A stretch of DNA of 64,000 nucleotides, from positions 62,001-126,000 of the forward strand of contig NZ_PYAK01000011.1 in assembly GCF_003264365.1 (NCBI RefSeq). The letters are read 5' to 3'. This document shows, in pieces, positions 25,882 through 34,274 of the stretch. The stretch is from Micromonospora noduli. GTDB taxonomy: Bacteria > Actinomycetota > Actinomycetes > Mycobacteriales > Micromonosporaceae. The translations under genes and the position numbers were made by a program. Below the pieces are notes generated by a model. It saw nothing but the letters and a program-made list of their open reading frames with translations, searched no databases and was not told where the DNA came from. Each line of letters begins with the position of its first letter. The stretch's first letter is position 1.

Positions 25882-26541
25882 TCAGGCCGCCTCGGTGAGT
25901 ACGACGGCGAGCCGTTCCTGTGCGGCGAGCGCCACCACCGCCGGCACATCACGTGTCGGTAGCGCCAGGTACAGGACCTTGTCGTCGTTGGCCGGGCTGA
26001 CCATGTCGATGACGGTGGCCGCGAACCGGGTGCCGGCGGCGGCCGCGTCTGCGTCGGCATCGTTGTCCGGAGTGCTGACCAGCAGGACCTTGTCGCCGGG
26101 GTGCAGTTCGCGGGCCGGCACCTGGGCGGTCTTCAGGCCGAGCGCGATCTGCTGCTGTCCGGGGCCGAGCAGCGGGTCGTCGGTGATCTGTCCCAGGGTG
26201 AGCAGCGTGCCCGGAAGCAGGGCGACCGCAGCCCGTTTGCCGACCACTTCGTCGAGCCGTGCGGCGGGCACCGGGCGCAACCCCTGGCCGCCGGCGACCT
26301 GCACGGTGACCAGGTCGGCTGCGCTGATCTCCCGGCCCACCTCCACCGGTCGTGCCACCGCCAGATAGCTGCCGGTGGCCCGTACCGAGGTGACCGCGAA
26401 GGCCGCGCCCAGCCCGCCCAGCGCGATCAGGAGGACGGCGAGACCGAGCAGCCCGGGACGGACCCGGCGTTGGCGGACCACTGTGGGCGGGTTGACGGGA
26501 GCGTCCACCGACGGGGTCCCGTTGCGCGTCGCGAGGCTCAT
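25882..26541 (-). CDS. CpaB/RcpC-like SAF-domain protein
   Basis: A 219-residue protein with one membrane anchor (about residues 30-52, LLGLAVLLIALGGLGAAF) and an SAF domain (about 60-130, beginning VARPVEVGREISAADLVTVQV). CpaB/RcpC homologues help build the outer part of the Flp pilus; in a Gram-positive the role is probably in the wall zone. Its ATG overlaps the upstream gene's stop (26538) by 4 nt. It is part of the continuous minus-strand pilus operon. Confidence 0.88.
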   Translation of the reverse strand: MSLATRNGTPSVDAPVNPPTVVRQRRVRPGLLGLAVLLIALGGLGAAFAVTSVRATGSYLAVARPVEVGREISAADLVTVQVAGGQGLRPVPAARLDEVVGKRAAVALLPGTLLTLGQITDDPLLGPGQQQIALGLKTAQVPARELHPGDKVLLVSTPDNDADADAAAAGTRFAATVIDMVSPANDDKVLYLALPTRDVPAVVALAAQERLAVVLTEAA

Positions 26542-27473
26542 CTGGTGACCACCTGAAGTTCGTTGATCCTGATCTGCACGATGCCGCTTCTCCGGGTCTG
26601 CGGGATCACCCGCCTTGTGGCGTCGCTGTTGGTCCACCAGCTCACCGTCCAGTGCGTGGTGGCGGTGACGTCGTAGGTGTCTGCCTTCGGGTAGCCCTCG
26701 TCGTAGCCGCAGTCCGGGGAGGTGGCACCCGCCCGCGTGCCTGTGGCCTTGTACTCGGTGCCGGCGTCGTCGCAGGTGACCTTCTCGCCGTTGCCCATGT
26801 CCCAGACGATCCGGTCGACCTTCGCTTCGATGTAGACGGTCAAACCCCGGTCGGACTCGTCGGCGTATATCGGGCCGAAGTAGTTCCTTCCCGGCGTTGC
26901 CCACATCCACACGGGCAGGCCGACCAGGCCGGGGCCGATGTTCTTGCGGGGTGCCACCTTCAGCCGGGCGGGCAACAGACTGATCGACGCCAGGGCGCGA
27001 CGGGCCAGCTCCTCCGGGTTGGGCGGCGCGCCGAAGCCGGCCGGCGGATCGGCCAACGACACCACGTCCTGGGCACCCAGGTCGCCGCCGTTGCAGGTTT
27101 GCAGGTACCACTGCTCACCCTCGGGGGGCTCGACCGGCCCCTCGGTCGGCTTGTAGTAGCACCCGTCGCCGTTGTTGAACCAGCCCAGGTCCTCGTCGTA
27201 GCAGGGGATGGTCCGCCCGTTCCACTGGCAGACGCCGCCACCGCCACCGCCGCCGTCGTCCCCGCCCCCACCGTTGTCCCCGCCGCCTCCAGGATCACCG
27301 GGGTTGCCGGGTTCGTCGTCCCAGACGCTGCAGTCGGGTTGGTCGGGTGGGCAGCCCGCTCCCGGGTCGGCCCGTAGGGCGGCGGTGGCCGGCGGGGCCG
27401 CACCGACTACCAGCAGGAGCGTGAGGGCGAGCCCGGCGAGCGCCCGTCGGGTTGTCGCGGCCCGGCTCAGCAC
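26538..27473 (-). CDS. Exported Tad-locus protein with Gly/Asn/Asp-rich linker
   Basis: A 311-residue secreted protein of unknown function. From the GTG at 27473 a normal signal peptide results (LSRAATTRR, hydrophobic core, ATAA). A linker of Gly runs with Asp/Asn (about residues 55-82) follows, then a globular region with several Cys (VCQWNGRTIPCYD, GDGCYYKPTEG, YLQTCNGGD). The C-terminal PKD/Ig-like part includes TYDVTATTHWTVSW. A longer frame to 27512 overlaps the upstream lipoprotein gene by 46 nt and spoils the signal peptide. The position just before the SAF gene suggests a pilus-associated surface protein. Confidence 0.75.
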   Translation of the reverse strand: MLSRAATTRRALAGLALTLLLVVGAAPPATAALRADPGAGCPPDQPDCSVWDDEPGNPGDPGGGGDNGGGGDDGGGGGGGVCQWNGRTIPCYDEDLGWFNNGDGCYYKPTEGPVEPPEGEQWYLQTCNGGDLGAQDVVSLADPPAGFGAPPNPEELARRALASISLLPARLKVAPRKNIGPGLVGLPVWMWATPGRNYFGPIYADESDRGLTVYIEAKVDRIVWDMGNGEKVTCDDAGTEYKATGTRAGATSPDCGYDEGYPKADTYDVTATTHWTVSWWTNSDATRRVIPQTRRSGIVQIRINELQVVTR

Positions 27474-28033
27474 GGCTGGTCCCGGTGCGTAGCGCCGTAG
27501 TTGATCAGCCAACGACCGTCGGGATAGCGGGTCGCGGTGGCGGTGGAGAGGTGTCTGCCGCCACCGCTGCCCGGGACCGAGCGCTTGTCCTTGGCGTAGA
27601 CCAGCCGGTAGCCGGTCGTGTCCAGGCAGTCCTGGATCTCCACGGTTGCCGGCTTCGCGTCCAGGCTGACGGCGGTCACGGTCGGGTCGGACTTGAACGT
27701 CCCGGTACGCATAGCGCCGTGCTCCTTAGCCTCGCGAATGGACACCCGAACCCGGGTCAAAAGTGGATCACCGAGGAACCGGGACAGTTCCGGCGAACGC
27801 GGATCACTGCGTAGACCCGCCGTGCGCGAGGCCGCGAGATACCCGGAGTACGCGTCAAGTGCCGCCTTTTCGGCAGCGCGTCGTTCGACGTCGGAATCGG
27901 GTTGGGGTCCGTTGTCGCGGACTTCCGTCGGCCGTTCGACCGTTTCCCGTCCGCTGGCGCAGGCGGTGACCGGCATCGCCGCCACGCCCACCAGCAGGCA
28001 GATTGCCGCTCTTCTGAGCTGCCGTCCGCGCAC
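27467..28033 (-). CDS. Small Tad-locus lipoprotein, unknown function
   Basis: A 188-residue lipoprotein. The GTG at 28033 has an excellent GAGGAGG site 7 nt upstream and gives a basic n-region, a hydrophobic core and the lipobox VTACAS (Cys at about residue 25). An upstream GTG at 28075 lacks a site. The mature part is alpha/beta with no recognised domain. It resembles small exported proteins of about 150 residues that accumulate beside secretion loci. It is the first gene of the minus-strand pilus operon and overlaps the next gene by 7 nt. Confidence 0.75.
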   Translation of the reverse strand: MRGRQLRRAAICLLVGVAAMPVTACASGRETVERPTEVRDNGPQPDSDVERRAAEKAALDAYSGYLAASRTAGLRSDPRSPELSRFLGDPLLTRVRVSIREAKEHGAMRTGTFKSDPTVTAVSLDAKPATVEIQDCLDTTGYRLVYAKDKRSVPGSGGGRHLSTATATRYPDGRWLINYGATHRDQPC

Positions 28034-28623
28034 CGTCGAGCCTCCTCGTGGTCGCCCGGGGCGGTGACGGTTCACCGCCGTCGGGCATGCGGAAGCGCGC
28101 CCGGATCAGCACATCCGGAGCCGTTCATTGCGCTTCTGCATTCACCGTTACGGATCTTCTACAAATTCGGGGTCCTGTGTCGTCCGATGGTGAAGGTGAG
28201 GCTTGCGTCACACCCAAGGGGCGAGCATAGGCTGACGCTCGCCGATGCAACAGAGGCAATTCAAGCGAACACTCAGCGTGATGACAGGTGGTGGTGGCGG
28301 GTGTCCAGACTGCTCCCCGGGCAATGGGCGAGGGAACTGTCGTTGTTGATGGGGCACCTTCGGGCCGGATGGGTCCACCGGAGTCTCGCCACCGGTCCCG
28401 GGAGTGGGACATCGCGGTCTCATCCCGGCATTCGGCCGGCATCGGCACCCTGTCGGCGGGCCGTCTCGTCCAACGGCGCGCCTGACTCGGAAGCGGTCGA
28501 AAGCGCCCGCGCAGGCTCCGGTCGGCAGGTCGCTTTCCGCGCCATCCGCTACACCACAGCGAGCGTTCAATCACGATCCGTGTTCACCATCGCGAGGGGG
28601 CAGCTGGCCGCAGTGGAGGCGAC
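28034..28623. other. Divergent control region of the Tad locus
   Basis: 590 nt between the divergent lipoprotein and prepilin-peptidase genes. It is locally less GC-rich, especially about 28120-28280, and must hold the promoters of both units. No clear operator dyad or convincing -35/-10 pair was identified, and no gene is supported. Confidence 0.55.
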
Positions 28624-29508
28624 ATGGCGCTGACCGGCCCCCCGGCGGCCATCCCCGGTCGGGAGGACCAACCCGATCGGAGCCCGGCACCCCCGCCGTC
28701 AGGTGATGCGACGGAACCCGTCCGCCGGGCAACGCCTGCTCCGCCGAGCGAACGACCGGCGGGCCTCGCCTCGGCGGTGACACGCACCCGGGTCTCGACA
28801 GTGTTAGCGATTCTCGCGATCAGCCCGCTGATGCGGTTGGCCGCGCTGCGCTACGCCGTACCCCCGGGTCTGCCCAGCCGGAGCGGCTGCGACGCCTGCG
28901 GCGCGCCGGTCGGCCTGACCCGCCCCTGGCCTGCGCTGGGCCCGGCAGCCCGGTGCGGTCACTGCCGCGCCCGGGTCGGCCAACCGCCGGCCACCGTCGA
29001 GCTGGCCGTGCTCGCGGCGGCGTTGCTGCTGGCGCTCGCCGGTCCGCCGGGCGGGGCGCTGCCGGCGCTGATCTGGTGGCTCGGCTGGACCATCCCGGCG
29101 ATCCTCGTCGACCTGGCCGTGCACCGGTTGCCGGACCGGCTCACAGTGCCCGCGGCGGCCGGGACCTGGCTGCTGCTCGGCGTGGCCGCGCTCGACGCCG
29201 ACCCGGGGCACTGGCTGCGAGCCGTCATCGGCGGCACCGGGCTGGCGCTCTTCTTCGCCAGCACCGCCCTGCTGCTCAGCCGCCGCGGCTTCGGACTGGG
29301 CGACGCCAAGCTGGCGCTCAGCGTCGGCGCGCTGCTCGGCTGGCACGGCTGGCCGGTGCTGCTGTTCGGCCTGGTGCTCACCTTCGGGCTCTCCGCCCTG
29401 GTGAGTCTGGGCCTGCTGGCCACCCGCCGTGCCAACTGGAGCACCCACCTGCCCTTCGGCCCGTTCCTGCTGCTCGGCACGACGGCCGCCCTCCTACTGG
29501 CGACCTGA
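28624..29508 (+). CDS. Type IV prepilin peptidase (A24 family)
   Basis: A 294-residue aspartic membrane protease that cleaves pilin leaders after Gly. After a hydrophilic, Pro-rich N-terminus (about 1-55), a zinc-type cluster CDAC...CGHC (about residues 89-117) is followed by about six membrane helices. The two catalytic aspartates are in IPAILVDLAVHRLPD and in GFGLGDAKL, the A24 hallmark. It is read divergently from the pilus operon it serves. The hydrophilic N-terminus may be shorter, starting at a later GTG. Confidence 0.9.
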   Translation: MALTGPPAAIPGREDQPDRSPAPPPSGDATEPVRRATPAPPSERPAGLASAVTRTRVSTVLAILAISPLMRLAALRYAVPPGLPSRSGCDACGAPVGLTRPWPALGPAARCGHCRARVGQPPATVELAVLAAALLLALAGPPGGALPALIWWLGWTIPAILVDLAVHRLPDRLTVPAAAGTWLLLGVAALDADPGHWLRAVIGGTGLALFFASTALLLSRRGFGLGDAKLALSVGALLGWHGWPVLLFGLVLTFGLSALVSLGLLATRRANWSTHLPFGPFLLLGTTAALLLAT

Positions 29509-29542
29509 CCCGCCCGGCCCGAGCGGCGAGGGGCGTCGGTGG

Positions 29543-30172
29543 TCAGGGGCGGGAGCGGCTGGCCAGTTTGGGGACCGGGCTGTCGGGACGGTTGGCCCGA
29601 CGGCGGAGGACCTCGCTGGTCGGGCGGGCCAGCAACGGGGTGACCACCACGGCCACCAGGGCACCGAACAGCACTCCCGCGATCACATCGTGCGGGTAGT
29701 GCACGCCCACGAAGACCCGGGAGAAGGCGCCGAGCGCGGCCAGGGGCAGCGCGATCAGGCCGAGTCGGCGGGAGAGCAGCAGCGTGGTGACCGCCAGCGC
29801 ACCGGCGATGGTGGCGTGGTTGCTCGGGAACGACCAGTCGCCCGGCGGTGGGCAGGCGCCAGCGATGATCTCCCGACCGATCGTTCGGCAGGGGCGGTCC
29901 TGGTCCACCACGGTCTTGAAGAACTCGCTGCCCACGTACGCCAGGAGGGCCGGCACCGGCGAGATCAGGGCGAGCGCCCGGTCGTGCGGGCCGCCGGACC
30001 GGCGGCTCAGCGCGGCCATCACCAGCAGCGCGCCGAGCAGCAGGATCACCCCCTCGGTGGCGTGTCCGACGAACCACTGCACCGGCTCTGGGCTGCCGGC
30101 TGCGGCGTCGACGACGTCGCGGTACCACTCGGCGCTGATCTCCGGAACGTCCGTGCTGCCGTTGTTGACCAT
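29543..30172 (-). CDS. PAP2-family membrane phosphatase
   Basis: A 209-residue integral membrane phosphatase of the type 2 phosphatidic acid phosphatase/undecaprenyl-diphosphatase group. The three phosphatase motifs are seen as KTVVDQDRP (about 90-98), PSNHA (usual PSGH) and SRVFVGVHYPHD. About five membrane helices surround them. The lipid substrate (phosphatidic acid or undecaprenyl diphosphate) cannot be told apart from sequence alone. It is convergent with the prepilin peptidase and divergent from the GH65 gene. Confidence 0.88.
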   Translation of the reverse strand: MVNNGSTDVPEISAEWYRDVVDAAAGSPEPVQWFVGHATEGVILLLGALLVMAALSRRSGGPHDRALALISPVPALLAYVGSEFFKTVVDQDRPCRTIGREIIAGACPPPGDWSFPSNHATIAGALAVTTLLLSRRLGLIALPLAALGAFSRVFVGVHYPHDVIAGVLFGALVAVVVTPLLARPTSEVLRRRANRPDSPVPKLASRSRP

Positions 30173-30342
30173 GCATCACCTCACTTCACGTTCATACCCT
30201 GTTCACCTTGGGCACACCCTAGGAACGCGCCAGAGGGCATCGCTGCTGTCGAAGGTCGGGCGGTCTGTCAGACCTTCGTCCAGGATTCGCACAGCCGCCT
30301 CTGGTTGGCTGTCGCAGGACGTCGACATCGACAGGAGGCCTC

Positions 30343-32742
30343 GTGCAGACCGGTTCGGCCACCGATCAACCGCAGTCCACCGCCGCTACGGCGGACGAGG
30401 AGACCTGGCGGATCCGGCGTACGGCGGCCGACGTGGACCGGCTCGGCGAAACCGAGTCGATCTTCGCGTTGGGCAACGGGTGGATCGGCTGGCGTGGGGT
30501 GCTCGACGAGGGTGCCCCGTGCGGGATGCCAGGCAGTTACGTCAGTGGCTTCCACGAGCGGCGCGAGCTGAGCTACCCCGAGGAGGGGTACGCGTTTCCG
30601 CCGGCCAGCGACACCGTCATCAGCGCACCGAACGCCGCGCTGATCCGACTCTGGGTCGACGACGAGCCGTTGGACCTCCGGACCGGGACGCTGCGCAGCC
30701 ACGAACGGGTGCTCGACCTGCGTACCGGCGTGCTGCGCCGGGAGACCGAGTGGATTTCACCGGCCGGGCGGGGCGTACGCATTCGCAGCACCCGGTTGGT
30801 GTCCCTGCCGCGTCGTCCGGTGGCCGCCGTCCGGTACGAGGTCGAGCCGCTGGACGCCGCCGTCGAGCTGCGGGTCTGCTCGGACCTGCTGGCCAACGAG
30901 AAGGTGCCGGAGCGTTCGGACGACCCCCGGGCCGCCTCGGTGCCCACCGACCCGCTGACCGCCGAGACGTACCGTGCGACAGGCCTCGACGGGGTGTTGG
31001 TGCACCGCACCGAGCGCAGCCGTCAGCGCGTCGCGGTCGCTGTCAGTCACCTGCTGGAGGGGCCGGGCACTGTGACGACCAGCGGTGACTGCACCCCGGA
31101 CCGGGTACGGCTGACCGTTGAGGGTCGCCTGCAGCCGGGGGAGGGGTTGCGGCTGACGAAGTTCGCCGCCTACGAGTGGGCGGCGGTCGACGCGACGCCC
31201 GCCGACGAGTTGGCCGCCCTGGTCGCCGCCGAGGCGGACGCGGCGCGCGCGGACGGCTTCGACGCCCTGCTCACCGACCAGCGCGCCGCCCTGGATGCGG
31301 CCTGGCAGGTCGCCGACGTGCAGCTCGACGGCGATCCGGAGCTTCAGCAGGCCGTTCGGTTCGCGATGTTCCACCTGATCCAGGCCGGTCGGCCGGACTC
31401 GGACCGCACCATCTCGGCCAAGGGGTTGACCGGCAACGGCTACGACGGGCACGTCCTCTGGGACACCGAGAGTTACGTCCTGCCGGTGCTCACCTACCTG
31501 GCCCCGGCGGTGGCCCGTTCGGCGTTGAGTTGGCGGCACGCCCACCTCCCGGAGGCGCGGGAGCGGGCCACCGAGCTGCGGTTGAGCGGCGCGACCTTCC
31601 CGTGGCGCACCATCGGCGGCCGGGAATGCTCCGGCTACTGGCCGGCGGGCACCGCTGCGCTGCACGTCAACGCCGACATCGCCGACGCGGTGCTGCGCTA
31701 CCTGGCGGCAACGGACGACCAGCGGTTCCTGGCCGAGGCGGGGCTGGAACTGCTGGTGGAGACCGCCCGGCTCTGGCACGGCTTCGGCCACTGGTCGGAC
31801 GAGGGCGACTTCCACCTGCACGGGGTGACCGGCCCGGACGAGTACGCCGCGCTGGTCGACGACAACGTGTTCACCAACCTGATGGCGAAGCGCAATCTGC
31901 GCGGCGCGGCGGACGCCGCCGAGGGACATCCCGAGCTGGCCGGCCGGCTCGGCGTGGACCGCGACGAGGTGGCCGGCTGGCGGGCCGCCGCCGACGCGAT
32001 GGCCATCCCGTACGACCGCGAGCGCGGGGTGCACCAGCAGGCCGCCGGCTTCACCGAACAACCCGAGTGGGACTTCGCGAACACCGGTGAGGACGACTAC
32101 CCGCTGCTGCTGCACTTCCCGTACCTGGAGCTGTACCGCAAGCAGGTGGTGAAGCAGGCCGACCTGGTGCTGGCCATGCAGCTCTGCCCCGGCGAGTTCA
32201 CCGCCGACGAGAAGGCCCGCAACCTGGCCTACTACCAGGCCTGCACGGTCCGCGACTCGTCGCTGTCGGCGGCACCGCAGGCCGTGCTGGCCGCCGAGGT
32301 CGGGCACCTGGATCTGGCGTACGACCTGTTCGCCGAGTCTGTCCTTCAGGACCTGGCGGACTTGGGCGACAAGACCGCCGACGGGCTGCACCTGGCCTCG
32401 CTGGCCGGCGCGTGGCTGGCGCTGGTGCAGGGCTTCGGTGGGCTGCGCGACGACCGGGGGGTGCTCTCCTTCGACCCCCGGCTGCCGCGTCGGATCGACC
32501 GGTTGGCGTTCAGCCTGCGCTGGCGCGGCCACCGGCTGCGGGTCACGTTGACTCCGGCCGGGGCCCGCTACGAGCTGCCCGACGCCGCGCCCGATGCCGA
32601 GATCGAGCTGTGGCACCACGGCGAGTCGCTGCGGGTCACCGGCGCCGAGCCGGTCACCCGGCCGATGCCGCCGGTGCCCGACGCCGGCCCGGAGCCGCCC
32701 TCCCCGCCCGGCCGCCGCCCCACCCGCCGCTCAGCTGACTGA
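30343..32742 (+). CDS. GH65 family glycoside hydrolase/phosphorylase
   Basis: A 799-residue enzyme of glycoside hydrolase family 65, which contains trehalose, maltose, kojibiose and nigerose phosphorylases and trehalose hydrolases. The (alpha/alpha)6-barrel signatures are visible: LWDTESYVLPVLTYLAP, FPWRTIGGRECSGYWPAGTAALH and the catalytic acid E500 in HGVTGPDEYA. The later YYQACTVRDSSLSAA is the segment near the anion site. The GTG start has AGGAGG 4 nt upstream. There is no signal peptide and no beta-phosphoglucomutase neighbour. A trehalose hydrolase or disaccharide phosphorylase are both possible; a link to the GH87 locus is only suggestive. Confidence 0.87.
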   Translation: MQTGSATDQPQSTAATADEETWRIRRTAADVDRLGETESIFALGNGWIGWRGVLDEGAPCGMPGSYVSGFHERRELSYPEEGYAFPPASDTVISAPNAALIRLWVDDEPLDLRTGTLRSHERVLDLRTGVLRRETEWISPAGRGVRIRSTRLVSLPRRPVAAVRYEVEPLDAAVELRVCSDLLANEKVPERSDDPRAASVPTDPLTAETYRATGLDGVLVHRTERSRQRVAVAVSHLLEGPGTVTTSGDCTPDRVRLTVEGRLQPGEGLRLTKFAAYEWAAVDATPADELAALVAAEADAARADGFDALLTDQRAALDAAWQVADVQLDGDPELQQAVRFAMFHLIQAGRPDSDRTISAKGLTGNGYDGHVLWDTESYVLPVLTYLAPAVARSALSWRHAHLPEARERATELRLSGATFPWRTIGGRECSGYWPAGTAALHVNADIADAVLRYLAATDDQRFLAEAGLELLVETARLWHGFGHWSDEGDFHLHGVTGPDEYAALVDDNVFTNLMAKRNLRGAADAAEGHPELAGRLGVDRDEVAGWRAAADAMAIPYDRERGVHQQAAGFTEQPEWDFANTGEDDYPLLLHFPYLELYRKQVVKQADLVLAMQLCPGEFTADEKARNLAYYQACTVRDSSLSAAPQAVLAAEVGHLDLAYDLFAESVLQDLADLGDKTADGLHLASLAGAWLALVQGFGGLRDDRGVLSFDPRLPRRIDRLAFSLRWRGHRLRVTLTPAGARYELPDAAPDAEIELWHHGESLRVTGAEPVTRPMPPVPDAGPEPPSPPGRRPTRRSAD

Positions 32743-32760
32743 GCCGCCCCGACCGGCTCA
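32740..32760 (+). terminator. Stem-loop between convergent genes
   Basis: TGAGCCG (32740-32746) pairs with CGGCTCA (32754-32760). It overlaps the GH65 stop codon and faces the CxxC-protein gene. Confidence 0.45.
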
Positions 32761-32800
32761 GGCTGCCGCGGCTTCGGCTCAGGTCGGCGCGGGCTCTGGC

Positions 32801-33265
32801 TCAGGTCGGGGCGGGACCGCCGGCCATCCGCTCGCGGACGGCCTCCAGCGCCTCGAAGGCGTACGCCCAGTTGTGGCACTTGAAGCTGCGGAGACCGTCG
32901 ATCGCTGTGTGACAGTCGGAGCAGCGCACCCCGGCGATGGCATCCGGGATCTCGGTGTTGACGTACTTGCGCTCGCCCAGGATGACCGTGGCGATCATGG
33001 CCTTGTCGTGCAGGCCGGAGAGCGCCGACGAGACGATGTCGTACCAGGTGACCCGCCGGCGGCACTTCGGGCAGTCGGGTTCGTCGCCGCTGACCCAGAG
33101 CGGGGCGCCGATGCTGCGCGCCGGCATGCCGAGCAGTTTCTCCAGCCGCCGGACGTCCGACTCGGGGGTGGTCCAGCGGTGTCGGCCGGGCAGTGATGCG
33201 GGCGAGTCGTACACGGCACGGAACAGGTCGTGGTCGACCTGCACGGTCTCGCGCTGAGCGGTCAT
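32801..33265 (-). CDS. Small CxxC/CxxCH protein, unknown function
   Basis: A 154-residue soluble protein without a signal peptide. It carries two metal-ligand-like pairs, CPKC (about residues 63-66) and CSDCH (about 113-117), plus a further Cys-His (KCHNW). Arranged this way they suggest a zinc site rather than a cytochrome, as the protein is not exported. The ATG at 33265 follows GAGGAGG; an extended frame beyond it has no site. I do not recognise the family. Convergent with GH65, divergent from the methyltransferase. Confidence 0.72.
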   Translation of the reverse strand: MTAQRETVQVDHDLFRAVYDSPASLPGRHRWTTPESDVRRLEKLLGMPARSIGAPLWVSGDEPDCPKCRRRVTWYDIVSSALSGLHDKAMIATVILGERKYVNTEIPDAIAGVRCSDCHTAIDGLRSFKCHNWAYAFEALEAVRERMAGGPAPT

Positions 33266-33410
33266 CGGCGTCCCTCCTCGTTGAGTCGGTGCCCCCACCG
33301 TGGTCAGCAGTGACCATGGGCGCAGCCGGATCAACGACACGAGGGGTCAGCGGGTCATCGCCGCGGGTGTTAGACATCGAGTTCCGCGCCCGCCGCCGAA
33401 GGGATCCCGC

Positions 33411-34199
33411 ATGACCGATCAGCCGGTACCTGACGTCACCACCAGACCCAACGTCGCCCGGATGTACGACTACTTCCTCGGGGGCAGCCACAACTTCCCG
33501 GCCGACCGGGCCGCCGCCGACCGGGTGCTGGAGATCTTCCCGGAGACCGGGGTCGCCGCTCAGACCAACCGGCACTTCCTGCGCCGAGCTGTCCGGTACG
33601 CCGCGGAGCAGGGCGTACGCCAGTTCCTGGACATCGGCGCCGGGCTGCCCACCCAGGACGCCGTGCACGAGGTGGTGCGGGCCGTGGCGCCCGACGCGCG
33701 GGTGGTCTACGTCGACTACGACGAGGTGGCCGTCGGGTACGCCCGGCAGTTGCTGACTGGCGTACCCGGCACCGCTGTCGTTCAGGGCGACCTGCGGCGG
33801 CCGGACGAGCTGCTGGCCCACCCGGACGTGCGGGCCACCGTCGACCTGGACCAACCGGTGGCGGTGCTGCTCCTCGCGGTGCTGCACTTCGTGCCGGACC
33901 AGGACGAGCCGTGGGCGGCGATCGCCCGGCTGCGCGACGCCACGGTGCCCGGCAGTCACCTGGTGCTGTCCCACCTGACATTGGACGGCATCTCGCCGGA
34001 GCTGGCCGAGCGCGGCCAGGCCGTCTACCGCAACAGCAGCGCACCGCTGGTGCCCCGCACGCGCGCCGAGACGGCACGCTTCTTCGCCGGGTACGACCTG
34101 GTGGAACCCGGCCTGGTCGCCACCACCCGGTGGCGACCGGACGGCGAGCCGGAGACCGTGGACGCCCACGGGTACGCGGGGGTCGGCGTCCGCCGCTGA
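33411..34199 (+). CDS. SAM-dependent methyltransferase, DUF574 family
   Basis: A 262-residue protein of the actinobacterial DUF574/Methyltransf_19 family. It begins with TTRPNVARMYDYFLGGSHNF, typical of the family, and has a SAM-binding loop FLDIGAGLPTQ (about residues 74-84). VVYVDYDEVAV holds the acidic ribose-binding residue. Members are abundant in actinobacteria, with mostly unknown substrates. ATG 33411 starts the conserved N-terminus; a longer frame begins at 33300 in non-conserved sequence. Confidence 0.9.
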   Translation: MTDQPVPDVTTRPNVARMYDYFLGGSHNFPADRAAADRVLEIFPETGVAAQTNRHFLRRAVRYAAEQGVRQFLDIGAGLPTQDAVHEVVRAVAPDARVVYVDYDEVAVGYARQLLTGVPGTAVVQGDLRRPDELLAHPDVRATVDLDQPVAVLLLAVLHFVPDQDEPWAAIARLRDATVPGSHLVLSHLTLDGISPELAERGQAVYRNSSAPLVPRTRAETARFFAGYDLVEPGLVATTRWRPDGEPETVDAHGYAGVGVRR

Positions 34200-34274
34200 C
34201 AGCGCTTTCGCCTCCGGTGGCCGGCGTCGGGTGGTACGACGGACGCAGGGCGTGCGCCAGCGGGAGGAGCGCCG

